Source: Eutreptiella sp. 'Long Island Sound 2002' (Eukaryota; Euglenozoa; Euglenophyceae; Eutreptiales; Eutreptiaceae). Taken from it: 64,000 nucleotides of DNA. The DNA lies in the NCBI GenBank assembly GCA_964036045.1, contig OZ038378.1, forward strand, positions 145,913,767-145,977,766, read 5' to 3'. Both the position numbers and the translations under genes were made by a program. The notes beneath the pieces were generated by a model. The model was not told where the DNA came from, made no database searches, and was given only the letters and a program-made list of their open reading frames with translations. Within the stretch, counting starts at the first letter, position 1; every line of letters begins with the position of its first letter. Positions 1 to 11,321 of this stretch are shown here, one piece after another.

Positions 1-1
1 T

Positions 2-1528
2 GCCTATACGGTAGTCAAAACGCGATCTGTTGTCAAAGTACTTGGCAAGCCAAAAGATGTGGGTATGCCAGTGCAACCAACGCACGGAGTAGCTGCGGAG
101 GAAGCACGAACCTGGCAAGCCTCAGCCCTACTACCATTGCAACTCTGGAAAGAAGCCGAGAACAAACAACTTGGCCTTCCGGTGCTGAATCCCAACAAAC
201 CACCAGCCGAGTGGAAAGTCTCAGAGAGACCAGGCACCTTCCAAAGGGTGCTCATGCTAGGGGGCACAGCAGACTCATGTGCGGAACTCGCAGACATGGC
301 CTTCACGTCCCATCCTCAAGTGGAACACATGGCTGCCATCGTCAACGTGCCAAATACAGCCGGAGTCAAAAAGGCAACTGTCGCGGACGCACTACGCCGC
401 ATGAGACTCACGCGCGCCGATCTAGATGTTCAGGGCTGCTTGCTAACCCTGGCAACCCGAATCACGCGGGCCGAGTGGGTCCACTCCGAGGGTCCGCCCA
501 GGCCCATAGCGGATCAGCAACTATGGATGCAGTGGGAGAGGACCACAATGGAGCAAGACGACGAATCGGACCATCAGGAATCAGACACGGCGGAGCATGC
601 CCCAGTGGTGCCATCGGAGAGGGAAAGTGGCTTCCACAAGATATCCTTGCAGATAGACCCTCTTATGTGCTCGGACTCCGAGCTACCTCCGAACAGAACC
701 AAAGGCTCTGCACAAAGCTGGGTGAGGCAGCAAACGATGGAGTACCTGAAAACGTGCATGCAAGAAATGACACAGGCACCGCCAATGGCGATTTTTCGTC
801 GGGCAGAGCATTACTCAGTCACGATGGAGCTCCCACTGGAGGCTGCCAAAAGGGTGCTCATTGGGTCGGGCAAGCTACAAGGCATCGAGGCAAGGCCGTG
901 GATGTCGAAAGGGTCCCCTGGACCTGGGCTGGAAGCACGCATTCTCTGGCTGAAAGCCCCCAACATGAAGAGCTCCAGCAACATATGGGAGATCCTTCAC
1001 TCCCAATACTGGTTTGCCGGTGTGCTGACAGGAGACGCCGTTGGCAGGTGGGGTGTCCGAATATGGGGAACAGAAGAACCAAGCGAGCAGCAAAGGACAG
1101 GTATAGCAAACCTGCTTGGAGCAGAGGCCCCCACCAAACGGACACGCATACGGGTGTACGGATACCCGGCCGGTTTCGGCTACGGTACTACGTGGGCTCA
1201 AGAGGAGGCCGCACGTGTCTTTCCCTCAGGCAGGGTCCAAGTCCTCTCCTGCCAACACCTCGTCAACACGTCCGTAACCAAGCCGGTCTTCGACATTACC
1301 GTAACAGGGGTGCCAACGGAATGGCAGGCGCACAAGCTGGAGTCCACCGACACCAGAGCAAACCCACGAATTTGGAGGCGATGCGTATCGCACAAACTCC
1401 GACCAGCAGCGGAAAGAGTTGGACGCCAAGAGAGGCTACGTCTGGCCACACGGGCGAACGACGACCCAGAAACTACCTCTTTGCAAGACGTCGTGGAGGA
1501 CAACCACGACATGGAGTTAGGACAATAA
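2..1528 (+). CDS. Uncharacterised ORF upstream of LINE ORF2 (5' partial)
   Basis: The frame is open from the window edge to a TAA at 1526-1528, with a first internal ATG at 65, so the N-terminus is probably outside. About 508 codons are visible. I recognise no domain. The protein is soluble, with an acidic stretch (about residues 178-190, EQDDESDHQESD-like) in the middle and a basic C-terminal third. A second ORF and then a LINE endonuclease fragment follow on the same strand, so it may be an ORF1-type nucleic-acid-binding protein of that retroelement; this rests on context only. A TGA follows the TAA two codons later in the same frame. Confidence 0.45.
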   Translation, partial: AYTVVKTRSVVKVLGKPKDVGMPVQPTHGVAAEEARTWQASALLPLQLWKEAENKQLGLPVLNPNKPPAEWKVSERPGTFQRVLMLGGTADSCAELADMAFTSHPQVEHMAAIVNVPNTAGVKKATVADALRRMRLTRADLDVQGCLLTLATRITRAEWVHSEGPPRPIADQQLWMQWERTTMEQDDESDHQESDTAEHAPVVPSERESGFHKISLQIDPLMCSDSELPPNRTKGSAQSWVRQQTMEYLKTCMQEMTQAPPMAIFRRAEHYSVTMELPLEAAKRVLIGSGKLQGIEARPWMSKGSPGPGLEARILWLKAPNMKSSSNIWEILHSQYWFAGVLTGDAVGRWGVRIWGTEEPSEQQRTGIANLLGAEAPTKRTRIRVYGYPAGFGYGTTWAQEEAARVFPSGRVQVLSCQHLVNTSVTKPVFDITVTGVPTEWQAHKLESTDTRANPRIWRRCVSHKLRPAAERVGRQERLRLATRANDDPETTSLQDVVEDNHDMELGQ

Positions 1529-1758
1529 AGCTGACCGTTCGGGTAGTGGCATTGCTGCACCCAAGGTCATGCACGAGCCGGCACAAACAGCCGCCGTGCT
1601 ACGCGAGCCGGACACGTCCGCCGCGCAGGAAGTCTTCAGGATTCCTCTTGTGCATGCTGTGCCTTCTGCCACGGTGCTCTAACCATAGGCAATGTTGCCG
1701 TACACCAACCTTGAGCGCACGCCAGTGCCCCCCCACTGAGCTGACGAGAGAGGATGCA

Positions 1759-2984
1759 ATGGGAACCGCCCGGGCACGCAGCCCTGAAATGATGCTCCCC
1801 CTACCAGGACCCTCACCACCCAGGACATGCGACTGCCGCCTAGACTGCCTATTCCTGATGACAGGCACTATGTTCTCTTCCATGGAACGGTCGCACAAAA
1901 GGCGAAGGTCGGACTCCAGCAGCGAGGAAGGTGAACGCCAACATCGAAGGCGGCAGCAGCCGCAACAGCACACCCACACCCACATCCATGCTCACGTCCA
2001 CCAGCCCCAACAGCGGCACCCAGATCGGTCCAAACGCCGCAGTGCACACCGAGAACGATGCAGGAATCAAGGCGAGACCAGACGGATGGAAAGCGCGCTG
2101 CGCGAGCTCGACGCCCAACAGGCAACTGAAATGAAAGCAGCCCGGGAGGAGCAGCAGCCGGCCGCGCAGTACTCGGACAGGGCCCCTCTGATCCCGTTCC
2201 AGGCCAACACGCCGAGACACGGGCCACGGACACCCAGCTACGAGCAGGTGATGGCCCGCCCACCTCTACCCAGCTATGATGAGGTAGTGGGGATGGCAGC
2301 AGACGAGGAAGAAGCAGAGCATGGCCCCAGCAGATCTGGACTCGCCAACCCGTACTCCCCGCAGCAGCTGAGGAACATCTCGACAGCGGTGCAGATGCAA
2401 CCGGAACGGCCCACGGTGATCACCGACGTCCTGTACAAGACAGGCTCATACATAGCCTTGGCGCTGGAGCCCCATCTTGCGTTGCATCACCGCGATGACT
2501 GGGTCAGGGACTGGGCCACGGATGTCGGACAATAGCTGGGCTTCGACGACGCGCCAGAGCCCGACACGGTCAAGCAAGGGACCCATGCGGCGCCACGAAA
2601 CTGGAGGCGGCTGCGGGGAAGGAAGCCCCAGGGACTCACGTTTGGCATCAGCTCCAACGCCAAATATGGAGTGTCCCAATACGCATGGGCCTCGGGCGCG
2701 GAGTGGCTGATCAGCCGCATTCAAGCCCAAACGACAGCAGTGAGGCCGCCGTCACCGCCACAGGAGGACGAAGATGCCCAGCCGCCGGCATACGCGCCAC
2801 GCCAAGAGTTTGTGGACCAGGTATGTGTTGACTTTGCTTGGCAGGTGCCTGAACGTGCGGTCTTCTCAGCAAGCGCTGATACATGCAGATGCAGTATCCC
2901 CCTGCTCACACGAATTCGCCTTCTCACTTCCAGTGGCTCGACCCGGAATGGAAGCTGCAGCGAGGCTACCGATACGGCAGATGA
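1759..2984 (+). CDS. Second LINE-associated ORF, with in-frame TAG and a likely intron
   Basis: The frame opens at ATG 1759 (another ATG at 1858). It encodes an Arg/Ser/Gln/His-rich N-terminus with a run of HTHTH-like residues, an acidic linker, then a more ordered region. An in-frame TAG at 2533-2535 interrupts it, but protein-like sequence continues in the same frame (LGFDDAPEPDTV...). A 113-nt GT-AG intron at 2821-2933 (donor gtatgt, acceptor cttccag) would join, in phase 0, EFVDQ to WLDPEWKLQRGYRYGR and stop at TGA 2982-2984; unspliced, the frame runs to 3345. No family recognised. It is probably part of a decayed retroelement or a co-located gene. Confidence 0.35.
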
Positions 2985-3296
2985 CCGTGACCGTGACCTA
3001 AAAATCCGTCAAGACGCACCATCCCTGCGGCCCATGCACACTCTCAACCCTGCCAGGGACGAGCAGGCCAGCACAGCTAAGACGGAGAGCCCAGCTACCC
3101 TCCCAGCTGAGCCGTACGCGAGACGGGAACGCCCGCCGCGTTACAATGCCGAGAGACGATCTGTGATGGCGAGCGCCGCCAGACTATTATGGACGAGTCG
3201 GGTAAGCCCGCCGTCCCTAGCAGCGGTGCCTGAAACACACCGCAATGCCAGTATTCACTGTCACTGTTACCCCAGGGCTTCTCTGAACCCTTTAGC

Positions 3297-3908
3297 TTGC
3301 CTAACTGCCTGGCCTACCTTGTTCCTTTTCGTCCCCTGCTCCTGAATCAGCCAGATCAAAATCCCGCCCCAACGCAGCCGGCCCACAAATTGGCACAGCT
3401 GGTGCCACCTGACCAGTGGGCCGCGCTGCATGTGCGCGCACACACACGCGCACACACGCACCCACACTGGAAGCGCGACCAGATCCTACGCTGTGGCGAC
3501 GTGCACCCCAACCCAGGACCCACCTCTCTGGCACTCATCAACGTGACAGCCCTGCGAGCACACCACCATGAAGTGCTGGATTTGCAAGAGGACATCGTAG
3601 CACTCACGGAAACACGGCTTACGCAAGGGGCCCAGAATGCAATGGCCTTCATGGCAAGACAGAAGGGGTGGCAACCCTTTTGGGGAGCCCCCCTACTGTC
3701 CAAGACAGGTGGCATTTGGGGAGCTGCCCCAGGAGGGGCGGCCCTCCTGGTACGGGAAAAGTGGCCGGCAAAGCAAGCTCAGCGGGACCCGGGATGCACA
3801 CTAAGTGAGGAACTGTGGAATTCGGGCAGGTGGCTGCACGTCATCGTGACCCCAGCGGATGGCAAACGCCCCCTAAACGTGATTGTGGTGTATGGGATCC
3901 CATTTTGA
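3297..3908 (+). pseudogene. APE-type LINE ORF2, N-terminal endonuclease fragment with 2A-like motif
   Basis: This is the start of a non-LTR retrotransposon ORF2. A His-rich leader is followed at about 3487-3522 by RCGDVHPNPGP, matching the 2A-like consensus D-x-E-x-NPGP except for E to H. Then comes the start of an endonuclease/exonuclease/phosphatase fold: NVTAL, DIVALTETRLT (the Glu of ETRLT is the family's catalytic acid) and VIVVYGIP. The frame stops at TGA 3906-3908. About half of the endonuclease and the whole reverse transcriptase are missing, because the next frame resumes in the C-terminal region of ORF2. The frame is open upstream of 3297 without a clear ATG, so the start is uncertain. 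Confidence 0.75.
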
Positions 3909-6900
3909 TGGTACAGTCATGCATTGAAGCTCGACAAGCGCAAGTACGGCCCACCACATCAGGACCGGTTCAACGAGCCCTCCTGGAGTTGGAAAGTCTT
4001 GGCTGGAGGCAGGCGGATCATTGGTGGGTCTGGAATGTGCCCGGGGTGCCTGAAGAGATAGACATGACGCTCATAAACGAGGACAAATTCAAGCATATCC
4101 CGCGGGACTCCATCAGACGGCGGGCCCTGCTCTCGCTGGAAGATCGGCGACCGCGACAATTTCAAGGCATCTTAGGAGCCCTCGACAGGGAGGCCTGTCA
4201 AGTCCTTCTATCAGAAGGCACGGAATTTGATAAGGCGCTGCTGCGGGGCTGGCTCACAGGGGCGTTATGGACGGCTGCCAGGGCACATGCGAGGGGCCTC
4301 AGGGCGACACCGCTATGCCCATACTGCTCGCGGCAACAAGAGGACGATGAACACATCTTGTGGGCTTGCCCAGCCTGGGGCATACATCGATCCGGTGCCT
4401 GGCGCTCGCTTATGAGAATGGCGAGGGCACTGGGGCTATCGGACCAGGTCAGTAGTTGGCCCACGTGTTTACGGGTGTGTGGCTTGATGCCGGAACACCT
4501 GTCGCACGGCATCCCCAAAGGTCAGGTGCACGACTTCATGTACGGTTTTCATAGTATGGTGCTGCAAATTCTGCGGGCGCGGGCACACCGCGAAGATGTG
4601 CAGCTCTTTGACCAGCCCAAGACGAAACAAGGCAGAGGGTACCCATTCTGGCAGTTCATCGGGCCGCTACCGCGGCCGGAGCGCAGGGAGAAGCTGCGGA
4701 TCCGCCAGCCCACAGCTCAAGAGTGGCGGTGGGACTCCGACTTTCGTGACGATCTGGTACGATGGGTCAATGAGCTGGTCTGGATACCAGGGAAAGGGCA
4801 AGTCTCCTTCATGGAGCTAGCGATGGACTTCGAGTGCTTCGCGGCGCGCACCTTGCCGGCCTCGCCACAGGCTGTGTACCGGGCGACTGCCCTCCCGCTA
4901 CCAGAAAGGGCAAGGGTTCTAAAGCTTGCCCTAGCGACCTTGCAAAAGCTGAGCGTGGCCGGGGCCGTGCTACCAGGTGGTGTGCTTACCAAATGCTCCT
5001 CCCTAGTCCCACTGGGAGCTCCCACAGTGGTGGGTGTGTCTGCGAGACCATATTTCACACGGCGCCCGGATATGCTGAAACTCCTACAAAACCTGCAGGA
5101 GTACTGTGAGCTGCGCTGGACGGCTGTGCTACAGGCACCGCCCCCCTCACCGGACACCAGGCAGAGAAATGCCCAGCGGGCCAAGGAACGGCGGGAAGCA
5201 ACGGAGTCCAGCCCCAGCATCAGGGAGCGCATTCCCAAGCTCCAATACACGTCGTCGCTGCTGCCTGCCATGCACACCCCCAGGCATCTCACCGGCAGAG
5301 GAGGAGGTAAGAAGAGCGCCACCTTGTTCGCGGCTGACTACTTTCCAGCACACCGCAACCCTGGAGCTCCCCCCACGCGGCCCTACCGGTTGCTCCGACC
5401 TGCCAAGCAGGCGGCCCCGCCTCCACCTGATGTAGCTGTGGGCTCGAGTCACCAAGCGGCACTGCCGGCGGGGCGAACGGCAGCGCCCAGCGATTTGTCT
5501 CAGCGCGTAGATGCGCTAACCCCCCCGGATGCACCTCTGAGTTGGGCCCCGCTGTCGCCGTCACCCCCAATGCAGATGGAGTACACCTCGGAGGAAGGGC
5601 CCTCTACCCCGGAGGTCTTCTCCTCGTCGTCCTCATGGGAATCTGAGCCCATCAACAACGGGGGACACTACCGACGAGCGACTACGGGGCCCAGATGCGG
5701 CCCCGCGCGGTCCCCACCGCCACGCGCAGTGCCCCGCACACGCGCTCCCAGGGCCCGATCCGTTCACCGGTCAGGGAACCCGGCGCTGAGGAAGTCACGG
5801 CGTAGGGCGCCTCCTGTGCGGGCGCCCCGGGGGGTCAAAAGGCGGCAGTCAGTCACGGAAGGGCCGGGGAGCCCACGACGCAAGCGACCCCAGCTGCAGC
5901 AAGGGGATGCGCAGTCACATACGGCCCTGGAGGCCCCAGACCGTCATGGGAGCCCAGCCGGAGCTCCCCTCCCCATGTCCCGGCATGCGCTCTCGTACCT
6001 ACAGCTCACAGGAGCCATCACTCCTGAGCGGGCGTCACGCATAGTGGTGGTAAGCACCCCAAAGGGGCAGCGCACCCCACTACCGACACGGAGCCCGGAG
6101 CAGCCTCCAAACGAAAAGGGACGCGACATCCCCCCGGGGATAGCAAGGATGTTGCAGCAGATCCGAACGCCTCAAGCACGGCCACAACCGCTACCGCCCA
6201 GAAGGGAAACACGGCCCAGCGCGCGGACTTCACGCGCCGCCGCCCTGCCCACCGGCCCTCCGGCGGGGTTCAACATAATTAGCACCCCGTCTCCGCGGGT
6301 GCTGAGTAGGCCAGGGCAATACTCGCCATCTCCGGCATGGTCGCCGGCGGTGACTTCCAGCTGGCACTCAGTGCGGCACGTGTCCCCGGAACATTGGTCG
6401 CCCGCATGCACACCGGGGGGGGGATCTAACCGACAGCAGGACTCACCTCACCTGCCCCCCGTCCTGCTGGCGCCCCTATTTGAGAGCGCCATGTCTACCC
6501 TGCGAAGGGACAGCACTCAGAGTGCGTCTGATGAGGACGTGCAACAATACGCAGTCCGGTGTTCTGCCCCCCCCGACCTGCCCCCCACCCTGCTGGCGCC
6601 ACTTTTTGAAAGTGTGATGTCTGCCCCACGAGCGGGCAGCACTCATCGTGAGTGCGATGAGGACATGGGTCAGTACGAAGTCCAGTACTCTGTCCCACCC
6701 TCCGTGGGGGAATGCCCCCCTAACCCCTTTACCTTTCCCTCTCTTCGCGGAGCACAGCGTCTCTGCACGGAATTGCCTGGCATGGCCCGACAGGGCCAGG
6801 GGTGGGTTCGTGATCCCCATGCACGACACTCCACCATGCTGTACAGCATGCAGGAGAGTACTCTGTCTCCCAACAGTGCGGCGGGGCTCATGAAGCATGG

Positions 6901-6925
6901 ACGGGCCTCACGTGAGGCAACCTAA
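3815..6925 (+). pseudogene. LINE ORF2, C-terminal fragment with CCHC zinc knuckle
   Basis: This long open frame resumes about 3905 after an internal deletion. At 4315-4375 it has CPYCSRQQEDDEHILWACP, the Cys-Cys-His-Cys zinc knuckle found after the reverse transcriptase in many LINEs. It is followed by a helical domain with VSFMELAMDFECF (about 4800-4840), a motif I associate with LINE C-termini of microalgae. From about 5150 to the TAA at 6925 the protein is Pro/Arg/Ser-rich and probably disordered, with an imperfect internal duplication (LAPLFES...SDEDVQQY and LAPLFES...CDEDMGQY, 6465-6690). No RT motifs (such as YADD) are present, so the copy cannot be autonomous. Deletion during target-primed integration or later recombination would explain the join. 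Confidence 0.7.
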
Positions 6926-7574
6926 AGGACGGAGGGAGGAGCCTCTTGTCATACAGGGCGGCAGCTCTCCAAAAACCCGCGCGACTTGCCCCTTGGGTGA
7001 GTTTGGGGGCTGGAATGGGTGGAAGCCCCATGGACTATTGCTCCTTAATATGATTTCCTTCCTTGGGCTCACCATTTAAAGGCTTGAGCTCACCATTTGA
7101 AGGCATGGGCTCACCATTTAAAGGCTTGGGCTCATGTTGTGCATAAGCTAATTTGGTACTTTTGCATAGCTTATACAAGGGGGGGGGGTACTCTCTTGAG
7201 TAGTCAGGCCATGCCATGCACAGAGTGGAACCATAACGAACCGCGTGCACAAGGGGGTGGGCGTCAGACTGGTCCGTTTGCAGCACTCAACGTCCACTAG
7301 TCAGGCCTCCTTCCCTGTAGCTTCTCAAGTGTCAAGTTTGGATCCCCTTTTGAAGTCACACATGCCACCTTGGGACTGCCCTCCACACCATAAGCTGCAG
7401 TGCCAGGCCGGAGCCCCCCCCCCCTTTTGCCACTTTGTACCGTTTGATGGGCATAATGGCAAGTCTCGGCTTGTGCCCACATTCTTCCACAAGACCCATG
7501 GCATCCTTTTTCTGAAGAAGCACAAACAAATACCGGACACAGCTGCCAAAACTTCGCTTGTTCGGGCGTTCAGG
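6926..7574 (+). other. Noncoding stretch after the LINE
   Basis: No gene seen. The only structure is a 21-bp direct repeat, about three copies at 7063-7133, built on gggctcaccatttaaaggct. It could be the 3' UTR of the LINE, but no poly(A) tail or target duplication marks an end. Confidence 0.5.
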
Positions 7575-7591
7575 AACTACGTATCTGTTGC

Positions 7592-7765
7592 ATAACCTGG
7601 TTTCAGACTCAGCTAATCCTCACTACATGTCAGATCCGCTACCACGCCATCGTGGGATCATCATAGCACTGGACAGCTCTGAACCTTGATTCCGAGAGGT
7701 TATCTCGAGTATTGTGAGGTGAGCAGGCTACGCCAGCTCATCTTAGTCTGAACCCCCCCCAAAAA
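7592..7765 (+). mobile_element. SINE-like retroposon, full-length copy with TSD
   Basis: The copy has a 17-bp target-site duplication (7575-7591 and 7766-7782, AACTAYGTATCTGTTGC with one mismatch) and ends in a C-run followed by A residues. The body starts ATAACCTGGTTTCAGAC and contains two stable hairpins: CGAGA..TCTCG, and TGAGC-A-GGC..GCC-A-GCTCA near the 3' end. Related copies lie at 13358-13478, 24796-26626 (split by a transposon) and, diverged and GC-rich, at about 29395-29505. The folded body suggests descent from a small structured RNA; I could not match it to tRNA, 5S, 7SL or spliceosomal RNAs. Confidence 0.8.
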
Positions 7766-7849
7766 AACTATGTATCTGTTGCTTCATCCCCCCCCCCCCC
7801 TTTGCCACCATCCACCTTTCAGCGACCGCTTTCTACCGTGGAGAGCAGC

Positions 7850-10800
7850 ATGCTGGCCCCTGGACACGAACCCCTCCACACCCCGTGGGCCGTGTGGACG
7901 TCCCAGTGGAGGGGCAAGCCGGAGGTCACGCTCCTCCGGACCTTCGACACGGTCCAGGGATTCCTCGAGAGCTGCCAGGAGGCCCCCCTCTCCCACCTGG
8001 CGGACCGGTGTTACCTGCACATCTTCAAGGAGGGCATCCCCCCCATGTGGGAGGACCCGGCCAACGCGGAGGGCGGGCACCTCAAGCTGCTGACCAAGTC
8101 GCAGCAGGGCACCCCCGCCCTGTGGCACGCGCTGACCCAGGCCATGGTCAAGGGGCTCCTGCCCACTCCCGAGCAGGTCCGTGCGGGGCCTCTGTGCTCC
8201 TGCCGCTGAGGGAGGGGGCATGGGAGGGCAGAGGGACGGGAGAGGGGGCATGCGGGGCCGGACACGGGGCGTGGGTGGCACATTGGACGGGGCGTGACCC
8301 CGGGGCCAGGGGTGCATTAGAAGGGGGGGAGGTACCCCCCCCCCCCTCCAGGGCCCCCTGCCTATGCCCAGCCACTGTCTGCCGCATGGCAAGTGCCAGC
8401 GTCAATGGCATTTGTAACCGACAGTAACCGCCCCCAACCGCTTTGGCAACCTCCTCCAACCCCCTGTCTACCCGCTTCTGGGGCCTGCGGAGCAAGACCG
8501 AGCATCTGAGCAGGGGGGCAGATGTGCGATGGACCTGGTTGTGGTGGGGCTGGGTGGGGGCTGTAGCGGTGTGTCACTCAGCTCAAGGGGGGGGGGGAGT
8601 ATTGGAATGGCCGCACACCGTCCGAGCAGGGGGGCAACCCCCTCCCCGCACGCTATGAACCGAGAAGGCAATGTAGGGCGTGTGAAGGCAGGCGCGGCTG
8701 GAGCTCAGTGGTGGGCCCACACCTGACCTTCTGAGCCCCCCCCCCCCCCTGGCTGGACCCCCCCCCTCAGACCAAAGGGACCATCGTGGGATAAAACCAA
8801 TGTACCATTGGGAAAATCTTGTCAGGCCATTTTTGGTACACAAACTTTTCACTCCCAGCCTCCCCTCCCCCCTTCCTTCCCTCCCCTTCTAATAGCCAGG
8901 CCTCATGGAAGCCGCTGGGAGTAACTTGTCCTCTTGATGGACACCTAGAAACTACGCAGCATGCACAATTTCTTTGTCCATTGATCCATCCTGCTTTCAA
9001 GCACATTTCTAACTGTTTCCAGAACTGAACTGAGGGCCCCCGGGCTATCAAAACTCTGCTCGACACCAACCCGGCCGAGTCACTGCTCATGCCAATCGGT
9101 GTCTTAGCATGGACCGCCCTTTAAGCAAATTAGAAAGTTGGGAATACAGCCAAGGCTTCACCCGAAGCCCGACTATCAAATGACTACTTTTTTCGCACGT
9201 GGAAAAACATTCTTTCTCCCCTTTTGCGCTCCAGTGGCGACACAGTTCTTCCAGCTGACAATGTCTCTACAGTGATTGATTCTTTTACTCCGAACACTGC
9301 CCCGGCCCACCAGATTCAACCGGACATGGGTTCGGCGTACTTATCGGGTCGGCGTACTTTTGGCCAGCCGAGTCAAAACAATAAAAAAGATATAACGCGA
9401 CGTAACTGCAAAAGAAAATACTTGCAGTTACGATTTGTTTTAGTGGTCCGATTTTTTTTGTAATAATTACACGACTTACCGTAAAAAAATTTACACGACT
9501 TTATCGCAAAAAAAAATTGCACAAACTTACGGTTTTGTTTGTACACGAGTTACATTTTTCACCCCCGCGCAGGGAGGGGGGGCTGCCGAGCACCCGGACG
9601 CATGCCGGTCCAAGTGCCCCCTCCCCCCCCCTGTCTATGCGCTGGATATTGAGGAATGCAGACCGTGGGGGCAGGGGTGGTTGGAGCAACTGGCGGTGAA
9701 GCACCTCTGACCCCTTTGTGGCCCTCATGAGCTCTTTGGTGGCTCCCTCTACAGGAATGCATAAGAAGGGAAGGGACCTCCGAGGCGGCCCCAGAAGCGG
9801 TTAGACAGGCGGTTGGAGGAGGTTGCCAAAGCGGTTTGGGGCGGTTACTGTCGGTTACAAATGCCATGCAAACGGGCACTTGGCGTCGGGGGGATAGTGG
9901 CTGGGCATAGGCTGGGCGCCCTGGAGGGGGGGGGGGGGGGCTCCCGCCCTTCCAATGCATCCCTCCCCCTCAACCCCCCGCGCTCTTGGTCCACAACGGC
10001 CAACAAGCACTGACTAGGCCTGGCACGACGTCAGGATCGTGCCGCCTACTTCAACACCCGACGCCACGGCCCCCCGGTCCATCAGGTGAACGGCGCCAGC
10101 ATCGTCATCCACTACACCAGCCACAACATCATCAAGCTCTGGCTGGCCAGCGTGCACGACGGCCTCGTCAGCGACACCCGTGCGTTCCTCTCGCAGATCC
10201 GCGGCGTCCGGGAGTACGTCGTGGGCCGGCCCACGTTCGTGCCCCACCGGCTCGTCCTCAAGGGGGCCAGCCACAAGCCCCCCCCCGTGCGGGAGCGCCT
10301 GGACCTGCACGCCGCCCCCGACGGCACCGCCCGCGCGCAGGTCCTCGCAACCTCCGCCTTCCGCAAGAAGCCCCGCCGCCCGAGGCACAGCCGCCGGCCC
10401 CCGCCGCCCGGCCCCGCCCCCTCCCCCGACGCGCCCGGCGCGGGCGCCCCCCCCGGCCCCTCCGACGACGCCGTCCGGTCCGAAGGGCCGGAGCGCTGCG
10501 CCGGCGCCGGCGACCTCCCGGCCCCGCCACCGCCCGCGGGCAGCGGCGACCCGCCCCGCGCCCGCGCCCCGGGGGCCGCCGCTGTGCCGGCCCCGGCGGG
10601 GCCGACCCTCGAAGCCGCGCCCGTGCGCGGCGGGGGCAGTCCCCGTGGCACAGACCGGCGCGGCGGAGAGTGCAGCGGCGCCGGGGCCCAGCAACCGGCC
10701 TCGCTGCCTGCGGCGGTCGCGCGCGCGCGGGCGGTTCTCGGCGCCTGCGCCGCGCCGGCGCAGGACTGCGGCGGGCGGCGGTCCCGGCGCGGGGTCCTGG

Positions 10801-11321
10801 CGTGCCCCCCGACCCTCATGCTGCAGTGCCTCGACCGCCCGAAGCCGTACGGGGGCCTGCCGTCCAGTCGCGCGCCTCGCAAGGCCCCCTCCCAGGGCCC
10901 CCGGCGCGCCGCCTCGGACCCCGGCCCCCGGGGGGCCCGCGGATCCGGCTGGGCCCCTGCAACGCCGGCCACACCGCGCGCTGGCCCCCGGGCGCCGGCG
11001 TCCGGCGGCCCCGACGCCGCCGGCCCCCTCCCGCCCCCGGCCCATCAGCCCCGGGCCCCGGCCCCGGGCCCCCCGTCGCGCGCGCCTCCGGACGGGGGTA
11101 CGGCCCTTCTGGTCCACGACCCCTACTACCTCACGACTGGCCGCCCCCCCGCCGCCCGCGCACCGGCCGCGGCCCCGGGCGGGCCCCCGCAGCCCCGCAC
11201 CACCGCCCCGCCCCCCGCCCCCCTCGCGGTCATGGTCCATGACCCGTACACTTGGCACTGCCGCATCGCTGTCCCGCCGCAGGCCAAGTCCGACGCCTCG
11301 GCGGCCTCGCCGCTCGGCTGA
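7850..11321 (+). CDS. eIF4E-family cap-binding protein, two exons (7850-8176, 10035-11321)
   Basis: Exon 1 starts at ATG 7850 and gives the eIF4E N-terminal half: PWAVW, FDTV, FKEGIPPMWEDPANAEGG. Donor GT at 8177 and acceptor AG at 10033-10034 join phase 0 codons (PTPEQ to DRAAYF). Exon 2 supplies the rest of the fold (IVIHYTSHNIIKLWLAS...). Equivalents of cap-stacking Trp102 (W67), Glu103 (E68) and Trp166 (about W145) are present. Trp56 of the other stacking face is missing, and the eIF4G/4E-BP-binding Trp73 is replaced by Leu (FDTVQGFL). After the fold comes a Pro/Ala/Arg-rich tail of about 350 residues with two HDPY motifs (LLVHDPYY, MVHDPYT); typical eIF4E proteins are about 200 residues. 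The gene is very GC-rich. It is likely a divergent class II/III-like cap-binding or repressor protein. An upstream noncoding exon may precede ctttcag at 7822. Confidence 0.8.
8177..10034 (+). other. Intron of the eIF4E-like gene
   Basis: The 1858-nt intron (GT..AG) holds several poly-C/poly-G tracts and a long inverted repeat (arms about 8300-8490 and 9785-9975). An AT-rich island at about 9360-9560 contrasts with the GC-rich exons and contains a perfect 11-bp hairpin (CGTAACTGCAA at 9401-9411, TTGCAGTTACG at 9422-9432). The island may be an old AT-rich insertion. No coding sequence recognised. Confidence 0.6.
8300..9975. repeat. Long inverted repeat inside the eIF4E intron
   Basis: The arm at about 8300-8490 and the reverse complement of about 9785-9975 match over roughly 180 bp, including TTTGTAACCGACAGTAACCG and GCTTTGGCAACCTCCTCCAA. 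The arms are about 1.3 kb apart. In the pre-mRNA they could form a long imperfect duplex. Confidence 0.75.
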
